Source: G016756615 sp035556195 (GTDB lineage Bacteria; Pseudomonadota; Alphaproteobacteria; Rhizobiales; Rhizobiaceae). Taken from it: a stretch of DNA of 64,000 nucleotides. Shown piece by piece: positions 1 to 9,031 of the stretch. The position numbers and the translations under genes were made by a program. The stretch spans positions 124,001 to 188,000 of the forward strand of contig DATMFK010000015.1 in NCBI GenBank assembly GCA_035556195.1, in the 5' to 3' direction. Under the pieces are notes generated by a model. It did no database searches, was not told the DNA's origin, and saw only the letters and a list, made by a program, of their open reading frames with translations. Numbering within the stretch: the stretch's first letter is position 1; the number at the start of each line of letters is the position of its first letter.

Positions 1-2
1 GC

Positions 3-503
3 GATGCGGGCTGCGACATCGTGGCGACGGCGGTCGGCGTGCGGCAGACCATCCTGATTCTCGGAACCGCCAAGAAGCTGGGCTGGAACGATGTCGCGTT
101 CATCGGCTCATCCGCGGGCTTCAATACGGCCGTTGCAAAGGTGCCGGGCGGCGTGACGGAAGGCTATTACGCGGCGGCGGGCTGGTCGGATCTGGAGCAT
201 CGCCTGGCCACCGACCCTGAACTCAAGAAATGGGCCGACAGCTTCAAGGCGGCTACTGGCGAAGATCCGGGCACCGCCGCCCAACTCGGCCGCGCCGCGG
301 CGGTTCTGTTGGTGAAGGGCTTGGAGGCCGCCGGCAAGGACCTGACGCCGGAATCCTTCCAGAAGGGCATGGAAACGTTGGAGTTCGACGACCACATCCT
401 CGACGCCCACATCAAATACGGTCCGAACGACCATCAGGGCGGCGACATCATCGTCGTCTCCCAGATCGATGGCGGCGTGTGGAAGGAAGTCGGACGACAG
501 TGA
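3..503 (+). CDS. Branched-chain amino acid-type ABC transporter substrate-binding protein, C-terminal part (5' end outside window)
   Basis: The frame is open from the first bases of the window, so only the last 166 residues are present. What remains looks like the C-terminal lobe of a periplasmic binding protein of the LivJ/LivK (Peripla_BP_6) family: alternating strand and helix segments such as GWNDVAFIGSSAG, then EGYYAAAGW, then a helix with DPGTAAQLGRAA and a terminal beta-rich stretch ending in WKEVGRQ. Such proteins collect amino acids, amides or aromatic acids in the periplasm for an ABC importer. The partner permeases are not in this window, so the substrate cannot be named. A terminator-like hairpin follows about 50 bases downstream, which suggests this was the last gene of its unit. 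Confidence 0.75.
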   Translation, partial: DAGCDIVATAVGVRQTILILGTAKKLGWNDVAFIGSSAGFNTAVAKVPGGVTEGYYAAAGWSDLEHRLATDPELKKWADSFKAATGEDPGTAAQLGRAAAVLLVKGLEAAGKDLTPESFQKGMETLEFDDHILDAHIKYGPNDHQGGDIIVVSQIDGGVWKEVGRQ

Positions 504-556
504 ACCGACGGCAGTAGGAATCGGCGTTCGGGCAGCTCCTTATCTGCCTGCCGACA

Positions 557-584
557 TCTCCTCCCCGTAATGATGGGGAGGAGA
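557..584 (+). terminator. Hairpin terminator after the binding-protein gene
   Basis: A perfect 10-bp stem (left arm 557-566, right arm 575-584) with an 8-base loop lies 54 bases after the stop codon at 503. No T-run follows, so it may act as a 3' stabiliser as much as a terminator. Confidence 0.5.
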
Positions 585-645
585 CTGCGGTCGCCGCCAC
601 TTCCGCCAATCGCGCGCCGTTGGCGACCGGGAACCCAAGACCGTC

Positions 646-1131
646 CTAATCGTCACAATCTGCGGTTGGTCCTTCTCCCGAGCCCACGATGAGCCAGGAT
701 AGGCTCACCCCCAGGATGCCCGCCATCATTGGGGCGAGATAGTTTTCGGGAATATCGCGATCGCGCTCCCAATCGGACCATCGTTCCGGCGCGACCCCGA
801 GCTGATTGGCCGCTTCCTCAATCGACAACCCCGACAACGTCCGGGCAAGGCAAATACGCCCTGCCGACGTGTCGTCCAGGGCGTCGTACTCGCAGTTGTT
901 TCGGATCAGAATTGTCTTGCTCCCTCGGCTGCAAACGATGCTCGTTGCGGTATGTGAATTACGCACCCGGCCTCGGCGCCGTGTGTTGGGGTGGTACGGT
1001 CGCGTGGTCGCGCGGAACATCGTGGAAATATACCCGAAAATCAACCCCGGATTCCCGCAGGTGTCGTATAGTATGTTTGCACAAAGTAAAAATCCACGAT
1101 TGTATCTAAGGCGGTGAGAGGTCAATTTCAT
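646..1131 (-). CDS. XRE-family helix-turn-helix transcriptional regulator (start uncertain)
   Basis: The last 70 or so residues form a clear lambda-repressor-like HTH: SAGRICLARTLSGLSIEEAANQLG, then VAPERWSDWERDRDIPENY and a closing helix ending in WLIVGSGEGP. It is a small DNA-binding protein with no other visible domain. The coordinates are the longest frame. The first 80 or so codons look unlike protein (rich in Arg, Cys and Tyr, with no fold), so the real start is probably internal. A GTG at 964-966 would give 106 aa. A good Shine-Dalgarno (GAGGGAG on the minus strand, near 915-921) sits ahead of ATT/CTG codons just before the conserved NCEYDAL segment. It diverges from the betaine transporter operon and could regulate it, though only position supports that. 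Confidence 0.6.
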   Translation of the reverse strand: MKLTSHRLRYNRGFLLCANILYDTCGNPGLIFGYISTMFRATTRPYHPNTRRRGRVRNSHTATSIVCSRGSKTILIRNNCEYDALDDTSAGRICLARTLSGLSIEEAANQLGVAPERWSDWERDRDIPENYLAPMMAGILGVSLSWLIVGSGEGPTADCDD

Positions 1132-1141
1132 TCTTAAGAAT
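1130..1141. promoter_or_regulatory. AT-rich 12-bp palindrome between the XRE gene and the betaine operon
   Basis: ATTCTTAAGAAT is a perfect palindrome inside an AT-rich stretch (about 1070-1185) that stands out from the GC-rich surroundings and lies between divergent genes. It is a plausible operator for the adjacent XRE protein. There is no direct evidence of binding. Confidence 0.3.
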
Positions 1142-1263
1142 AGTGAAATAAGCTTACTTGAATTGATAGTTTGTTACTTAAAGAGGATTTACGCGGGTTG
1201 ACCATCTGGGAACGATTCGTTAGGCCCGCTGCCGATACTGTCAGAAATGGAGATCTCACAGGG

Positions 1264-2283
1264 ATGATATCAAGCGGAAAAGGCTTGCTTGCCGGATCGG
1301 TTCTCGCTGTCGCGGCATGGTTCTCACAGCCAGCTCTGGCCCAAGAAACCTCCTGCGGCACCGATCGAACGATAGACATCGCCGAGATGACATGGCCCTC
1401 GGCGGCGGCGCTTGCGCATATCCACGCCGTCATCCTGGAGAAAGGCTTCGGCTGCAAGGTGGAGGTCGTCACCGGTGACACGGTGCCGACCGCCTCGTCG
1501 ATGCTGTCGCGCGGCAAACCGGCGGTTGCGCCGGAGCTCTGGACCAGCGTCATCAAGGCTTCCTGGGAGGAGGGGCTGCAGAAGGGCAAGGTCGTCGAAC
1601 TCGGCGACGCGATCACGGACGGAACGGTCGAGGGATGGTTCATCCCGCGCTACGTTCAGGAGGCTCATCCGGAGCTGAAGAGTGGCCCCGACGTCATCGC
1701 CAGGCCGGATCTCTTCCCCGATCCCGAGGATGCCAGCAAGGGGCGGCTCTATTCATGCCCGCCGGGCTGGGCTTGCGAATTGTCGACCACCGCCTTGTTC
1801 AAGGCGTTTGACATGGGCAAGACCTGGAACCTCTTCTCCGCCGGATCAGGGGGCGCGCTGGATGCCTCGATCGCTCGCGCCTTCCTTCGCAAGGAGCCGA
1901 TCCTGTTCTATTATTGGGGGCCGACTGCGGTTCTCGGCAAATTCGACGCGGTCCAGCTCGACCTCGGCGAAGCCAAGCCCGATGTCTATGCGTGCAATAC
2001 CGATCCTGATTGCAGCAACCCGCCGGCCGTGACCGCCTACCCGTCCTCCCCGGCGGTCGTGGGCGCCGCTCAATGGATCAAGGAAGAAGCTCCGACCCTT
2101 GCCGAATACTTCTCGAAGGTCGGCTTGAGCAATGCGCAGATCAGCGAATTGCTGGTCTATGGGGACGAGAACAAGGCCGATGCCGCGGCGACCGCGCTCA
2201 ACTTCCTGAAGACCAAATCGGACATCTGGAAGAATTGGGTTCCGAGCGACGTTGCCGAGAAGGTTCAGGCCAGTCTCGACTGA
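1264..2283 (+). CDS. Glycine betaine/choline-type ABC transporter substrate-binding protein (ProX/OpuAC-like)
   Basis: This periplasmic protein should capture a quaternary ammonium compound such as glycine betaine, proline betaine or choline for the permease and ATPase encoded next. The start was set at ATG 1264 because a typical Sec signal peptide begins there (hydrophobic GLLAGSVLAVAAWF, cleavage after PALA near residue 26). Upstream in-frame codons look non-coding. The mature 313 aa carry Trp residues in EMTWPS, PELWTS, EGWFIPR, PPGWACE and FYYWGPT, consistent with the aromatic cage of the OpuAC family. Six Cys residues (CGTD, GCKV, SCPPGWAC, ACNTDPDC) suggest disulphides. It is first in a three-gene operon, and a hairpin separates it from the permease gene. 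Confidence 0.85.
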   Translation: MISSGKGLLAGSVLAVAAWFSQPALAQETSCGTDRTIDIAEMTWPSAAALAHIHAVILEKGFGCKVEVVTGDTVPTASSMLSRGKPAVAPELWTSVIKASWEEGLQKGKVVELGDAITDGTVEGWFIPRYVQEAHPELKSGPDVIARPDLFPDPEDASKGRLYSCPPGWACELSTTALFKAFDMGKTWNLFSAGSGGALDASIARAFLRKEPILFYYWGPTAVLGKFDAVQLDLGEAKPDVYACNTDPDCSNPPAVTAYPSSPAVVGAAQWIKEEAPTLAEYFSKVGLSNAQISELLVYGDENKADAAATALNFLKTKSDIWKNWVPSDVAEKVQASLD

Positions 2284-2312
2284 TATCCACTCCTCCAGCG
2301 GTCGGCCACCTG

Positions 2313-2343
2313 CCCATGCTCCCGCTTCGGTGGCGGGCGTGGG
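2313..2343 (+). promoter_or_regulatory. Intercistronic hairpin between binding protein and permease genes
   Basis: An imperfect GC-rich stem pairs CCCATG at 2313 with GCGTGGG ending at 2343 in the 155-base gap. Such stems after binding-protein genes often protect the upstream message and lower permease expression. The function is inferred from position. Confidence 0.4.
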
Positions 2344-2438
2344 CCCCGTGGTCTTTGCGACGCCAGCATAGCGTCCTGGCGGGGCAGTCAGCCCGACGAC
2401 CGCCCAAAATCCCGCTAACCAACTCAGACAAAAGCTAG

Positions 2439-3311
2439 ATGTTTCCAGATTTCGTCGACACCAACCCATGGCGACGAGCCGTCGATGACGGCTTGAACTG
2501 GGTCGTGTCCAACTGGGGTGAGAGCTTCGAAGCCGCTGCACGGCCGCTTCTCATCCTCCTCAACACGATCGAAGAGTTGCTCCTCGTTGCGCCCTGGTGG
2601 CTGATCGTAGGGGCTGTGGTCGCAGCCGCCTGGCTCGCGACACGCCGTTGGCAGCTTCCGTTCATCGTGCTCGTCGCACTGGTTTTCCTCGGCATCATGG
2701 ATCTGTGGAAGGACGCCATGGCGACCACCGCCCTGATGCTGGCCGCCACGATCAGCGCCATCGTCATCTCAATTCCCGTTGGCGTGTGGATGTCGCGTTC
2801 ATCGATGACGCGCCAGGTCGTCATGCCGATCCTCGATCTCATGCAGACATTGCCGAGTTTCGTCTACCTCATCCCCACCGTGATGATATTCGGTCCTGGC
2901 AAGATCCCCGCATTGATCGCGACAATCGTCTATGCGGCTCCCCCGCTTGCGCGCCTTACGGATCTCGGTCTTCGCTCGGTCGACCCCGCGGTGATGGAGG
3001 CGAGCCGGGCCTTCGGCACGACTCCGACGCAACGCTTGTTCGGGGTTCAGATTCCGTTGGCCCTGCCGACGATCCTGGCCGGCATCAACCAGACCACGAT
3101 GATGGCGCTGGCCATGGTGGTGATCGCTTCGATGATCGGGGCCGGCGGTCTCGGCTATCAGGTTCTGCAAGGGATTGGCAGGCTCGAAATCAGCCGTGGG
3201 CTCTTCGCGGGTCTCGGTATCGTCGCGCTCGCCGTGGTGTTCGACCGTGTCATCCAGGCGTTCGGCAAGCGGCTGCAGGCCCGTATCGGTGTATCGGAGG
3301 GACGTCCATGA
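2439..3311 (+). CDS. Glycine betaine/proline-type ABC transporter permease (ProW/OpuAB-like)
   Basis: An inner-membrane subunit of 290 aa that forms the translocation path of the betaine importer. An N-terminal segment (WWLIVGAVVAAAWLA) is followed by about five more hydrophobic helices. The EAA loop that contacts the ATPase is visible in MEASRAFGTTPTQRLF and IPLALPTILAGI around residues 184-210, and MIGAGGLGYQVL follows. Sequence and length fit ProW of the BinPDT_inner_membrane type. Its stop codon overlaps the start of the ATPase gene (ATGA at 3308-3311), so the two are translationally coupled. Confidence 0.88.
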   Translation: MFPDFVDTNPWRRAVDDGLNWVVSNWGESFEAAARPLLILLNTIEELLLVAPWWLIVGAVVAAAWLATRRWQLPFIVLVALVFLGIMDLWKDAMATTALMLAATISAIVISIPVGVWMSRSSMTRQVVMPILDLMQTLPSFVYLIPTVMIFGPGKIPALIATIVYAAPPLARLTDLGLRSVDPAVMEASRAFGTTPTQRLFGVQIPLALPTILAGINQTTMMALAMVVIASMIGAGGLGYQVLQGIGRLEISRGLFAGLGIVALAVVFDRVIQAFGKRLQARIGVSEGRP

Positions 3312-4351
3312 GCGGCTACGTTGAAACCGACCTGGCGATCCAGATCAAGGGCGTCACGAAGATCTTCGGCGACTCTCCCGAAAAGGCGATGGCTCTCATG
3401 CGCCAAGGCAAGTCGAAAGCCGATGTGCAGGCCGAAACGGGCCACGTCGTCGGTCTCGACAGCGTCTCGCTCGATATCGCCAAAGGTCAGATTTTCGTCG
3501 TCATGGGCCTGTCGGGTTCGGGCAAGTCCACGTTGATCAGGCATGTCAATCGCCTGATCGAGCCCACGGCTGGCGAGATCCTTGTGCATGGGACCGATGT
3601 TCTCAAGATGAACAGGAACGATCTCAGGCAGTTCCGTCGCAGCACCGTGACCATGGTGTTCCAGAAGTTCGGGCTTCTTCCCCACCGCTCCGTCATCGAC
3701 AATGTTGCCTATGGTTTGGAGGTGCGGGGTGTCGACAAGGTGGCGCGCACCAAGGAAGCCGAGAAGTGGATCGAGACCGTCGGGCTTTCCGGATACGAGA
3801 ATGCATGGCCGCGTCAATTGTCCGGGGGCCAGCAGCAACGGGTCGGGCTAGCCAGGGCTCTCGCGATGAATACCGAGATCATCCTGATGGACGAGGCGTT
3901 CTCGGCCCTTGATCCGCTGATCCGATCGGGGATGCAGGATGAACTCATCCGGCTTCAGAGGTCGCTGAACAAGACGATCCTGTTCATCACCCATGATTTC
4001 GACGAGGCATTGAAGATCGGCGATCGCATCGCCGTTCTCAGGGATGGCGCACTTCAGCAGGTGGGCAAGCCCGAAGACATAGTGCTCAAACCAGCGAGCG
4101 AGCATATCGAGGAATTCGTCCGGGACGTGAACAAGGCGCGGGCCATCCACGTCCGCGCGATCATGGAAAAGGGCGATCTCCCGCCATGCGAGTTCTCGGT
4201 TCCGGCCGATGCACGATGCGAGGACGTCTTGCCCCTGTTCGCCCAACACGACTGGGTCGGTGTGACCGATGAAACAGGCGCTCAGATCGGCAGGATCACG
4301 GTCAAGCAGGTGATCAAGGCATTGGCGCGGTATTCACAAGGCGCTGGTTGA
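3308..4351 (+). CDS. Glycine betaine/proline-type ABC transporter ATP-binding protein (ProV/OpuAA-like)
   Basis: A cytoplasmic ATPase of 347 aa that powers the betaine importer. ABC hallmarks appear in order: Walker A GLSGSGKST, Q-loop VFQKFGLLPHRSV, signature LSGGQQQR, Walker B IILMDEAFSALDP and switch THD. The ProV-specific N-terminal extension (IFGDSPEKAMALMRQGKSK) is present. The C-terminus is shorter than in E. coli ProV: only one CBS-like segment (about 285-345) instead of a full tandem pair, so osmotic or ionic gating may differ. The ATG at 3308 overlaps the permease stop and fixes the start; the frame remains open far upstream inside the permease gene, but that part is a shadow. Confidence 0.9.
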   Translation: MSGYVETDLAIQIKGVTKIFGDSPEKAMALMRQGKSKADVQAETGHVVGLDSVSLDIAKGQIFVVMGLSGSGKSTLIRHVNRLIEPTAGEILVHGTDVLKMNRNDLRQFRRSTVTMVFQKFGLLPHRSVIDNVAYGLEVRGVDKVARTKEAEKWIETVGLSGYENAWPRQLSGGQQQRVGLARALAMNTEIILMDEAFSALDPLIRSGMQDELIRLQRSLNKTILFITHDFDEALKIGDRIAVLRDGALQQVGKPEDIVLKPASEHIEEFVRDVNKARAIHVRAIMEKGDLPPCEFSVPADARCEDVLPLFAQHDWVGVTDETGAQIGRITVKQVIKALARYSQGAG

Positions 4352-4437
4352 CCGACCGGTCTCCGCCAGCCGGCTGCAATCTTGGGAGCTTGGGAGCGTT
4401 CGGAATTATATCCCTTCAAATCCGCGCTCTACGTTGC

Positions 4438-4463
4438 CCCCTCTGGCCGGCAGGCCAGAGGGG
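4438..4463. terminator. Bidirectional hairpin between convergent genes
   Basis: A perfect 11-bp stem (4438-4448 with 4453-4463, loop GGCA) lies in the 157-base gap between the betaine operon and the oppositely oriented RND pump gene. It has no clear T-run on either strand. Confidence 0.5.
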
Positions 4464-4508
4464 TATCGGAGGGCGCGGCCCTTGAAGTAAGTCACTCCGC
4501 CCGGACCC

Positions 4509-7500
4509 TTACTCCGCCGGTTTGACATTCGCGTAGGCCGCTTCCTCCAGCTCGCGCTTAAGCCGCGCTTCCTCCTCGACCTTCGGCGTGACGAAGCGGC
4601 CCAGGATAAGATAGGCTACGGGCGTCAGGAACAGGGTCGACAAGGTCGCGAGGCCCAGGCCACCGACGATCACCCAGCCCAGCGCGATGCGCGCCTCGGC
4701 GCCTGCACCGCTGGCAAGCACCAGCGGAAGACCGCCGAGCACGGTACAGATCATCGTCATCATGACCGGACGCAGCCGGATGTTCGCGGCCTCCTCGATC
4801 GCCTGGCGCACGCCCATGCCGCGATCGCGCAATTGATTGGCGAACTCGACGATCAGGATGCCGTTCTTGGCCATCACGCCAACCAGCAGCACCAAGCCGA
4901 TCTGGCTGTAGGCATTGAGACTCGTGCCGGTGAGGATCAGCGCAAAGACGGCGCAGGCAAGACCCAACGGGACCGTCGCCATGATGATCACCGCGCTGAT
5001 GAAGCTCTCGAACTGAGCGGCCAGCACGAGGAGGATGATCACGAGCGCAAAACCGAAAATGGTGACCATGCCGCTGTTCGTCTCATCGAGGGTCGCGGCC
5101 TCTGCGAGCGGAATGATGCGGCCGCCGGGCTGCAGCAGCGGGGCCGCGATCTGGCGCGCCTGGGCCAGGGCACTGCCGAGAGCGAAGTCGTTGCGCAGGC
5201 CGGAGGTGATGCCAACCGCATGCAATTGCTGCTCGCGCGAAAGGGACGGAGGCACCGCCCGTTCGGTCAGCGTCGCGATGGTCGACATCGGCACGTAACG
5301 GCCGTCTCCGGTCTTGAGAAAGATGTTCTCGAGATCGGTCGGGTCGTTGATGGGGTTCGTCGTCGAGACGAGCTTCACGGCAAAGGCGCGATCGTTGACG
5401 AAGACGTCGCCGAGTTCACGCCCGTCGAGCACTGCCTGGACCGCCTCGGCGAGGCCGGTGATGTCGATGCCGAGGTCGGACGCCAGCTCCCGATCGATCT
5501 CGACGGCGAGCTGCGGTTGCGTCGCGTCGGTTGTGAGCCGCGGCTGAACGAAGCGTGGATCCTTCTCCATCTCCGCGATGATCTTGTTGGCCAGTTGGCC
5601 AAGCTCGGCGTAGCTGCCGCCGACCACCGCGAACTGCAGGCCGTTGCCGGCGCCACGAATGCCGAGGCTGTTGGGCTGCGTGGCGAAGACACGGATGCCG
5701 GGAACCTGCTTCGTCAGCTCGTTGACCTCGGCCACGATCTCCTGTTGGGTGCGTTGGCGCTCTTCCCACGGGGCCAGCGTCATCACCATGAAGCCGTTGC
5801 TCGCCGAGCCGTTGGACCCTGCATTCGCGAAGGTGGCTTCGATCTCGCCGGCTTCGCGCATCGGCCGGATCAGGTCCTCGATCCGCATCATCTGCTGCGT
5901 CGTGTAATCCAGGCTCACGCCCTGCGGCGCCGAAATCCGCAGGACCACCATCGAGCGGTCCTCGTTTGGCGTCAGTTCCTGTCGGATCGCGCTGAACATC
6001 GAGAAGGCGACACCGGCAAAAAGCACCGAGACCAGGATGACGATCATCGGCGCGTCGAGGCAGGCGCGCAGGCAGCGACGATAGAGCTTGGAAAGCGCGC
6101 GGCCGACTCGTGCGCCAGTACCGGTACGCTCCTCGCCATGGGCTTCCGCGCCGGTCAGCATGCGTGAAGCGAGCATGGGGCAAAGCGAAAGGGCGACGAC
6201 CGAGGACAGGAGCACCGACATCGCCAGCACGAAGCCGAATTCGCGGAACAGGCCGCCCGTCTGGCCGGGCAGGAAGGAGAGGGGGATGAAGACCGCGGCA
6301 AGCGTGGCGGTCGTCGCGACCACCGCAAAGAACACTTCCTGGGTGCCGAGCACCGCCGCCGCGCGCGGTCCCATGCCTTCGTTGCGGCGTCGCACGATAT
6401 TCTCGAGGACCACGATCGCGTCGTCGACGACGAGACCCGTCGCCAGCACCAGCGCCAGGAGGGTGAGAATGTTGACGGAAAAGCCAGCGAGATAGATCGC
6501 CGCGATGGTGCCGATAAGGGCGACCGGCATGGCCAGGCCCGGGATCAGCGTGGCGCGCCAGTCGAGCAGGAAAAGGTAGATGACGACGAGCACGATCGAG
6601 ACGGACAGGATGAGGGCGATCTCGACCTCATGTATGGCGCCTTCCACGAACATGGCGTCGTCGCTCGTCACCTTGAGGGTCATGCCCGGCGGCAGCGTCT
6701 CCTGAATCTTCGCCACCGTGGCGCGAACGCCCTGGGAGATATCGAGCGTATTCGATTGCGCCTGCCGCAGGATGCCGATGCCGATGCCCGTCTTGCCGTC
6801 GGAGCGCAGCGAGGTCAGATAGTTGTCGCCGCCCAGGGTCACCGTCGCCACATCGCGGATCTTGGTCTTGCCCTTGATGACGATGTTCTCGAAGTCCTCC
6901 GGCGTCGTGACCGACGCGGTGGCGCGCACGATGAGGTCCTGGTCGCTCGTCGTGATCGAGCCGGCGGGCGTGTCGAAGGCGACCGAGGCGAGCGCGTTGC
7001 TCAGGTCGCCGACGGTCAGGCCGAGGCTCGCCACCTTCTTCTGGTCGATGTCGACACGGAAGATCTTCTCCCGGTCGCCATAGACCTGGACGTCGGCGAC
7101 GCCGTTGACCGCAGCGAGCACGTCGGAGATCTGATCCTCCACCAGCACGGTCATGTCCTCGACGGGCATTGTGTCGGAGGTCAGCGCAAGCCGCATCACC
7201 GGGTCGGCATTGGCGTCCGCCTTCACGATACGCGGCGGGTCGATGTCGTCGGGCAGGTCTCTCTGAACGCGGGAGACGGCGTCGCGCGCGTCCGACGCGG
7301 CGACGTCCAGATTAACGTCATCGTTGAACTCCACGGTCACGCGGCTGCGGCCGAAATTGGAGGACGACGAGATGGATTTCACGCCGGAGACTCGCGCCAC
7401 CGCCCCTTCGATCACGTCGGTCACCTCGCGGTCGACGGTCTCGGCCGCGGCACCTGTGAAATCGGTGGAGATCGTGACCACCGGCCGGTCGACATCCGGC

Positions 7501-7640
7501 AATTCGCGAATTTCCACCCCGTAGAAAGCGGCAAGGCCGGCGACCACGATCAACGTATTGATCACGAAGGCCATGACCGGCCGCCGGATGAACAGCGCCG
7601 TGAGGCCCTTCTCTGCGTTTTCGGTGGTGGTCCCGCTCAT
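4509..7640 (-). CDS. RND efflux pump inner-membrane transporter (HAE1/AcrB-like)
   Basis: A 1043-aa proton-driven exporter that moves drugs or other amphiphiles from the periplasm and inner leaflet. It has the usual RND architecture: N-terminal helix (RRPVMAFVINTLIVVAGLAAF), porter loop, helix block with GTIAAIYLAGFSVNILTLLA and LVVDDAIVVLENI (the paired Asp of the proton relay), a second large loop, and a second helix block containing QIGLVLLVGVMAKNGILIVEFA. Length matches the family. The adaptor gene lies 15 bases upstream on the same strand. No outer-membrane TolC-type gene or dedicated regulator adjoins, so it probably shares a channel encoded elsewhere. The substrate is unknown. Confidence 0.92.
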   Translation of the reverse strand: MSGTTTENAEKGLTALFIRRPVMAFVINTLIVVAGLAAFYGVEIRELPDVDRPVVTISTDFTGAAAETVDREVTDVIEGAVARVSGVKSISSSSNFGRSRVTVEFNDDVNLDVAASDARDAVSRVQRDLPDDIDPPRIVKADANADPVMRLALTSDTMPVEDMTVLVEDQISDVLAAVNGVADVQVYGDREKIFRVDIDQKKVASLGLTVGDLSNALASVAFDTPAGSITTSDQDLIVRATASVTTPEDFENIVIKGKTKIRDVATVTLGGDNYLTSLRSDGKTGIGIGILRQAQSNTLDISQGVRATVAKIQETLPPGMTLKVTSDDAMFVEGAIHEVEIALILSVSIVLVVIYLFLLDWRATLIPGLAMPVALIGTIAAIYLAGFSVNILTLLALVLATGLVVDDAIVVLENIVRRRNEGMGPRAAAVLGTQEVFFAVVATTATLAAVFIPLSFLPGQTGGLFREFGFVLAMSVLLSSVVALSLCPMLASRMLTGAEAHGEERTGTGARVGRALSKLYRRCLRACLDAPMIVILVSVLFAGVAFSMFSAIRQELTPNEDRSMVVLRISAPQGVSLDYTTQQMMRIEDLIRPMREAGEIEATFANAGSNGSASNGFMVMTLAPWEERQRTQQEIVAEVNELTKQVPGIRVFATQPNSLGIRGAGNGLQFAVVGGSYAELGQLANKIIAEMEKDPRFVQPRLTTDATQPQLAVEIDRELASDLGIDITGLAEAVQAVLDGRELGDVFVNDRAFAVKLVSTTNPINDPTDLENIFLKTGDGRYVPMSTIATLTERAVPPSLSREQQLHAVGITSGLRNDFALGSALAQARQIAAPLLQPGGRIIPLAEAATLDETNSGMVTIFGFALVIILLVLAAQFESFISAVIIMATVPLGLACAVFALILTGTSLNAYSQIGLVLLVGVMAKNGILIVEFANQLRDRGMGVRQAIEEAANIRLRPVMMTMICTVLGGLPLVLASGAGAEARIALGWVIVGGLGLATLSTLFLTPVAYLILGRFVTPKVEEEARLKRELEEAAYANVKPAE

Positions 7641-7655
7641 CTTGTGTCGTTCCGA

Positions 7656-8831
7656 TCAGCCACCATTGGCGAGCGGCGGGACGTTCTCCGCATCCTTGTC
7701 CGGCGCCGGACGGCGCTGGGCAACGAGAATCTCGCTTCCCTCGCGAACGTTCTGCACACCCTCGGTGACGACCACGTCGCCGACCGTGAGGGGAGCGTCG
7801 ATGAGCACGTTTTCGGTGTTGCGCTGGACGATGCGAACCGGCATGCGCTTGGCCCTGCCGTCGGCGATCGACCAGATGAAGGCGCCGTCGGTGCCCCACT
7901 GGATGGCGAGCGGGCTGACGGAAGGGTAGGTGTCGCCTTCGAAGCGCATGGCTATCTGGAACGACATGCCGGCCCGCAGCGCGTCGTCGGTATTGGGCAG
8001 GCCGGCGCGCACCTGAAGCGTGCGGCTCGCCTCGTCGAGACGGTTGTCGACCGCGACGACCGTCCCTTCAAAAACGTCGCCCGGCCGTGCGATCGACGAG
8101 GCCGTCAGCGGCGCGCCCACCTTTATCGCTGTCGCGAAACGTTCCGGCACCCAGAAATCGACGAGGATCGTGGAACGATCCTCGATCGTGGCAATGGCCG
8201 TCTCGCTGGTCACGTAATTGCCGGCGTCCACCGGCAGGATGCCGATGATGCCCGAGATCGGCGCTTCGACCGTGCGGCGGTCGAGGGCCAGGGCGGCATC
8301 GCGGAGCGCAAGCTCGGCATTGCGCAGCACGACCTCGGCGTCGGCAAGCTGCACGGCCGTGGCTGTATTGCTCGTGCGCAGCGTCTTCATACGCTCGACC
8401 TTGGCCTCGGCATCGTCACGTGCGACGCGGGCGCGATCGAGCGCGATCTCCTCGGCGTCGTCGTCGAGCCGGGCGATGACTTGCCCTGCCTCGACCCGCG
8501 TGCCCGGACGCACGGTGACCTCGGTGAGCCGACCGGAAGCGAACGGAGTGACGGTAACGGACGCCTGGGCACGCCCGGTGCCGATCGCCTGGAGCCTGTC
8601 GTTGACGGTGGCCATCACGATGGGCGCGGTGACGACATTGGGTCGTTGCAGCGAGCCCCGGCCTGCGCCACCGGCGGCAGGTTTCGCTTCAGTCTCCTTT
8701 GTCGACGCGGCGGCCCATTCGATGCCCCAACGCGAAAGGATGTCCTGAGCGCCAGGAAAGAAGAAGATCCATCCCGCGGCTGCGGCTATGAGTACAACCA
8801 GGGAAACAAGGGCCTGCTTCCAGACTGACAT
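7656..8831 (-). CDS. RND efflux periplasmic adaptor (membrane fusion protein)
   Basis: A 391-aa adaptor that bridges the pump encoded next to an outer-membrane channel. It begins with one hydrophobic anchor (VSLVVLIAAAAGWIFFF) rather than a lipobox. It then shows the half-lipoyl motif FASGRLTEVTVRPGTRVEAGQVIARLD, a coiled-coil hairpin (DRARVARDDAEAKVERMKTLR and following), the second lipoyl half (EAPISGIIGILPVDAGNYV) and beta-barrel domains. It is first in a two-gene operon. A 7-bp inverted repeat at 8869-8885 in the 200-base upstream gap could be part of its control region. Confidence 0.9.
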   Translation of the reverse strand: MSVWKQALVSLVVLIAAAAGWIFFFPGAQDILSRWGIEWAAASTKETEAKPAAGGAGRGSLQRPNVVTAPIVMATVNDRLQAIGTGRAQASVTVTPFASGRLTEVTVRPGTRVEAGQVIARLDDDAEEIALDRARVARDDAEAKVERMKTLRTSNTATAVQLADAEVVLRNAELALRDAALALDRRTVEAPISGIIGILPVDAGNYVTSETAIATIEDRSTILVDFWVPERFATAIKVGAPLTASSIARPGDVFEGTVVAVDNRLDEASRTLQVRAGLPNTDDALRAGMSFQIAMRFEGDTYPSVSPLAIQWGTDGAFIWSIADGRAKRMPVRIVQRNTENVLIDAPLTVGDVVVTEGVQNVREGSEILVAQRRPAPDKDAENVPPLANGG

Positions 8832-9031
8832 TCGGCACTCCGGCTCGGAATTCGACTGTTGGGTATCGTTCCGGCTAGGCCGGAAGAAGACGCTGGCGCC
8901 TGATCTGCAGCGAATCCCCCGCGCCTATATGGCAATTCTGCGGTGCGAAGGCACGTAGTTTAACATTAAAAATAGGTAAGGTATGCAGCCCGGACAGCCC
9001 TTGGGAGGAGCATGCCCGAGGGCAATTCGCT

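Noticed and set aside
2597..3307. Upstream extension of the ProV-like ATPase frame
   Set aside because: It overlaps the permease gene in another frame and has no ABC homology; the ATGA overlap marks the real start.
6630..8828. 732-codon open frame antisense to the RND pump and adaptor
   Set aside because: His/Arg/Asp-rich composition typical of antisense shadow frames; the minus-strand genes have full motif sets.
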